This document shows positions 63,298-64,000 of a stretch of 64,000 nucleotides of DNA, piece by piece. This stretch comes from Proteinivorax hydrogeniformans (GTDB lineage: Bacteria; Bacillota; Proteinivoracia; Proteinivoracales; Proteinivoracaceae). A model generated the notes under the pieces. The model did not search any database and had not been told where the DNA came from. It saw only the letters and a list, made by a program, of their open reading frames with translations. Location of the stretch: NCBI RefSeq assembly GCF_040515995.1, contig NZ_CP159485.1:496001-560000 (forward strand), in the 5' to 3' direction. The first letter of the stretch is position 1, and every line of letters starts with the position of its first letter. Position numbers and translations under genes: made by a program.

Positions 63298-64000
63298 GAC
63301 GACCCCAATTGACTGTAGGGGAGCAGTACCTGCTCCCGCACCTTAACGTCCGCGTTCCAAAGCGGACAGCTACTGAGACCCCAAACTGGTATCAAATCCA
63401 GACCACAATGACAAAACCTAATTGGCTGTAACCCAAAATGATGCCCCAAATGAAAAACCAAGATGGACTACCCCTCGAAGAGGTAGGGGGCGACCTCAGT
63501 GTCGCCCCATCAGCAAATGGCCAGCGAATATGGACGCATTTAATATGTAGTTTTAACAATTGTTAAACAATTGATAGACCATCGTTAGCAGATAGCTAAA
63601 GCAAATACTGCCAAGCAGAAAACCGCCCTTGATCTTCTGACCAACTGATTGCTGTATCTAGCACCGTCAGTTCAGGATTAGCAATATATTTCCGGGTTTG
63701 TAAGAATCCTAAGCTGTTTCTCCACATGTGGGACAGCTCAGGCTTTGAGTCGACATTGTCATGTCTCTGGTATTAATGGAAGCGAGCTCAAAGCCAAAGC
63801 CTTACCCACAGGGAGAAAAGACGCCGCCTTCAATCAAACCCTCCAATATATAGCAAATCCTTCAGTAGAAGGAAGACCCCAAATGACAAAACCAAGGGAC
63901 AAGGGGACAGCCGTACCTGTCCCCTCTGAAATGCAGGGGTCAGTCTTTTAAAATTACCTTTCTTGAACTGTAGAAAGTTAATTTTGACAGGCTGACCCCA
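63298..64000. repeat. Non-coding repeat island 8 (after uvrA, to window end)
   Basis: Double-hairpin block (about 63313-63408), CCCCTCGAAGAGGTAGGGGG hairpin block (63471-63533), short 11-bp array (63555-63588), GACCAACTGA remnant (about 63637), GTCAGTTCAGG block (63666-63870), truncated GGGACAAGG block (63893-63927) and a 64-bp palindrome (63936-63999). No gene; the island runs past the window. Confidence 0.85.
63936..63999. repeat. 64-bp palindrome, family A copy 5
   Basis: Full-length copy ending at the window edge. Confidence 0.85.

Overview
This window looks like chromosome of a low-G+C, flagellated, anaerobic Firmicute of the class Clostridia. The backbone follows the Bacillus/Clostridia order comFC-yvyF-flgM-flgN-flgK-flgL-fliW-csrA-flagellin-fliD-fliS-(hpf)-secA-prfB-yitT-type gene-ftsE-ftsX-ctp-minJ-type gene-uvrB-uvrA. 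A sodium-type BCCT osmolyte transporter and acidic flagellar proteins would fit a salt- or alkali-tolerant organism, but that is inference; no rRNA or tRNA is present to place it.

Layout. 1-3.4 kb: end of a DUF2922 gene, a repeat island, a YvrJ-family gene, a ComK-like gene with a LexA-type box in its promoter, and a polysaccharide deacetylase. 3.5-15.1 kb: late flagellar genes with sigma-D-type promoters, the FliW/CsrA pair and two near-identical flagellins whose leaders carry CsrA-type sites. 15.2-20.3 kb: a glycosyltransferase-TPR protein, a CDP-glycerol transferase-like protein and a small helical protein, probably for flagellin or surface modification. 20.3-30.1 kb: an accessory, defence-like zone cut by short GTAACA-type palindromes. 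It holds a truncated PAS gene, an unknown protein with an HsdS-like half subunit, an HsdM-like protein with an altered catalytic motif, a HEAT-like protein, small unknowns, and an EcoRII-type restriction-modification pair whose methyltransferase carries an N-terminal ribbon-helix-helix domain. 30.4-31.1 kb: a second yvyF/flaG-like pair with its own sigma-D promoter. 32.6-34.3 kb: an IS3-family element. 34.8-37.2 kb: acetyltransferase, unknown, fliS and a fliT-like chaperone. 37.3-41.6 kb: BCCT transporter, then a minus-strand block (frameshifted DUF6241 gene, mobA, hpf). 43.5-63.2 kb: secA, prfB (programmed frameshift), DUF2993, YitT, split transketolase, ftsEX, EnvC/M23 factor, ctp protease, MinJ-like PDZ protein, uvrB, uvrA.

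The most striking feature is a set of 1.4-2 kb non-coding repeat islands (about 0.2-1.6, 8.0-9.6, 31.1-32.6 with 34.3-34.8, 41.6-43.5, 50.5-52.4 and 63.2-64 kb), each inserted between otherwise syntenic housekeeping genes. They are built from the same modules, and part of the order is conserved. Palindromic units come first, then an array of 11-bp units, an ACCGTGGCTAATTAG-type block, a roughly 7-bp AGCAGGT array, a CCAACTGA-type 8-bp array and an AATTGTAAATTG tail that leads into the next gene. I do not recognise this composite as a described element; no transposase that could mobilise it is visible here.
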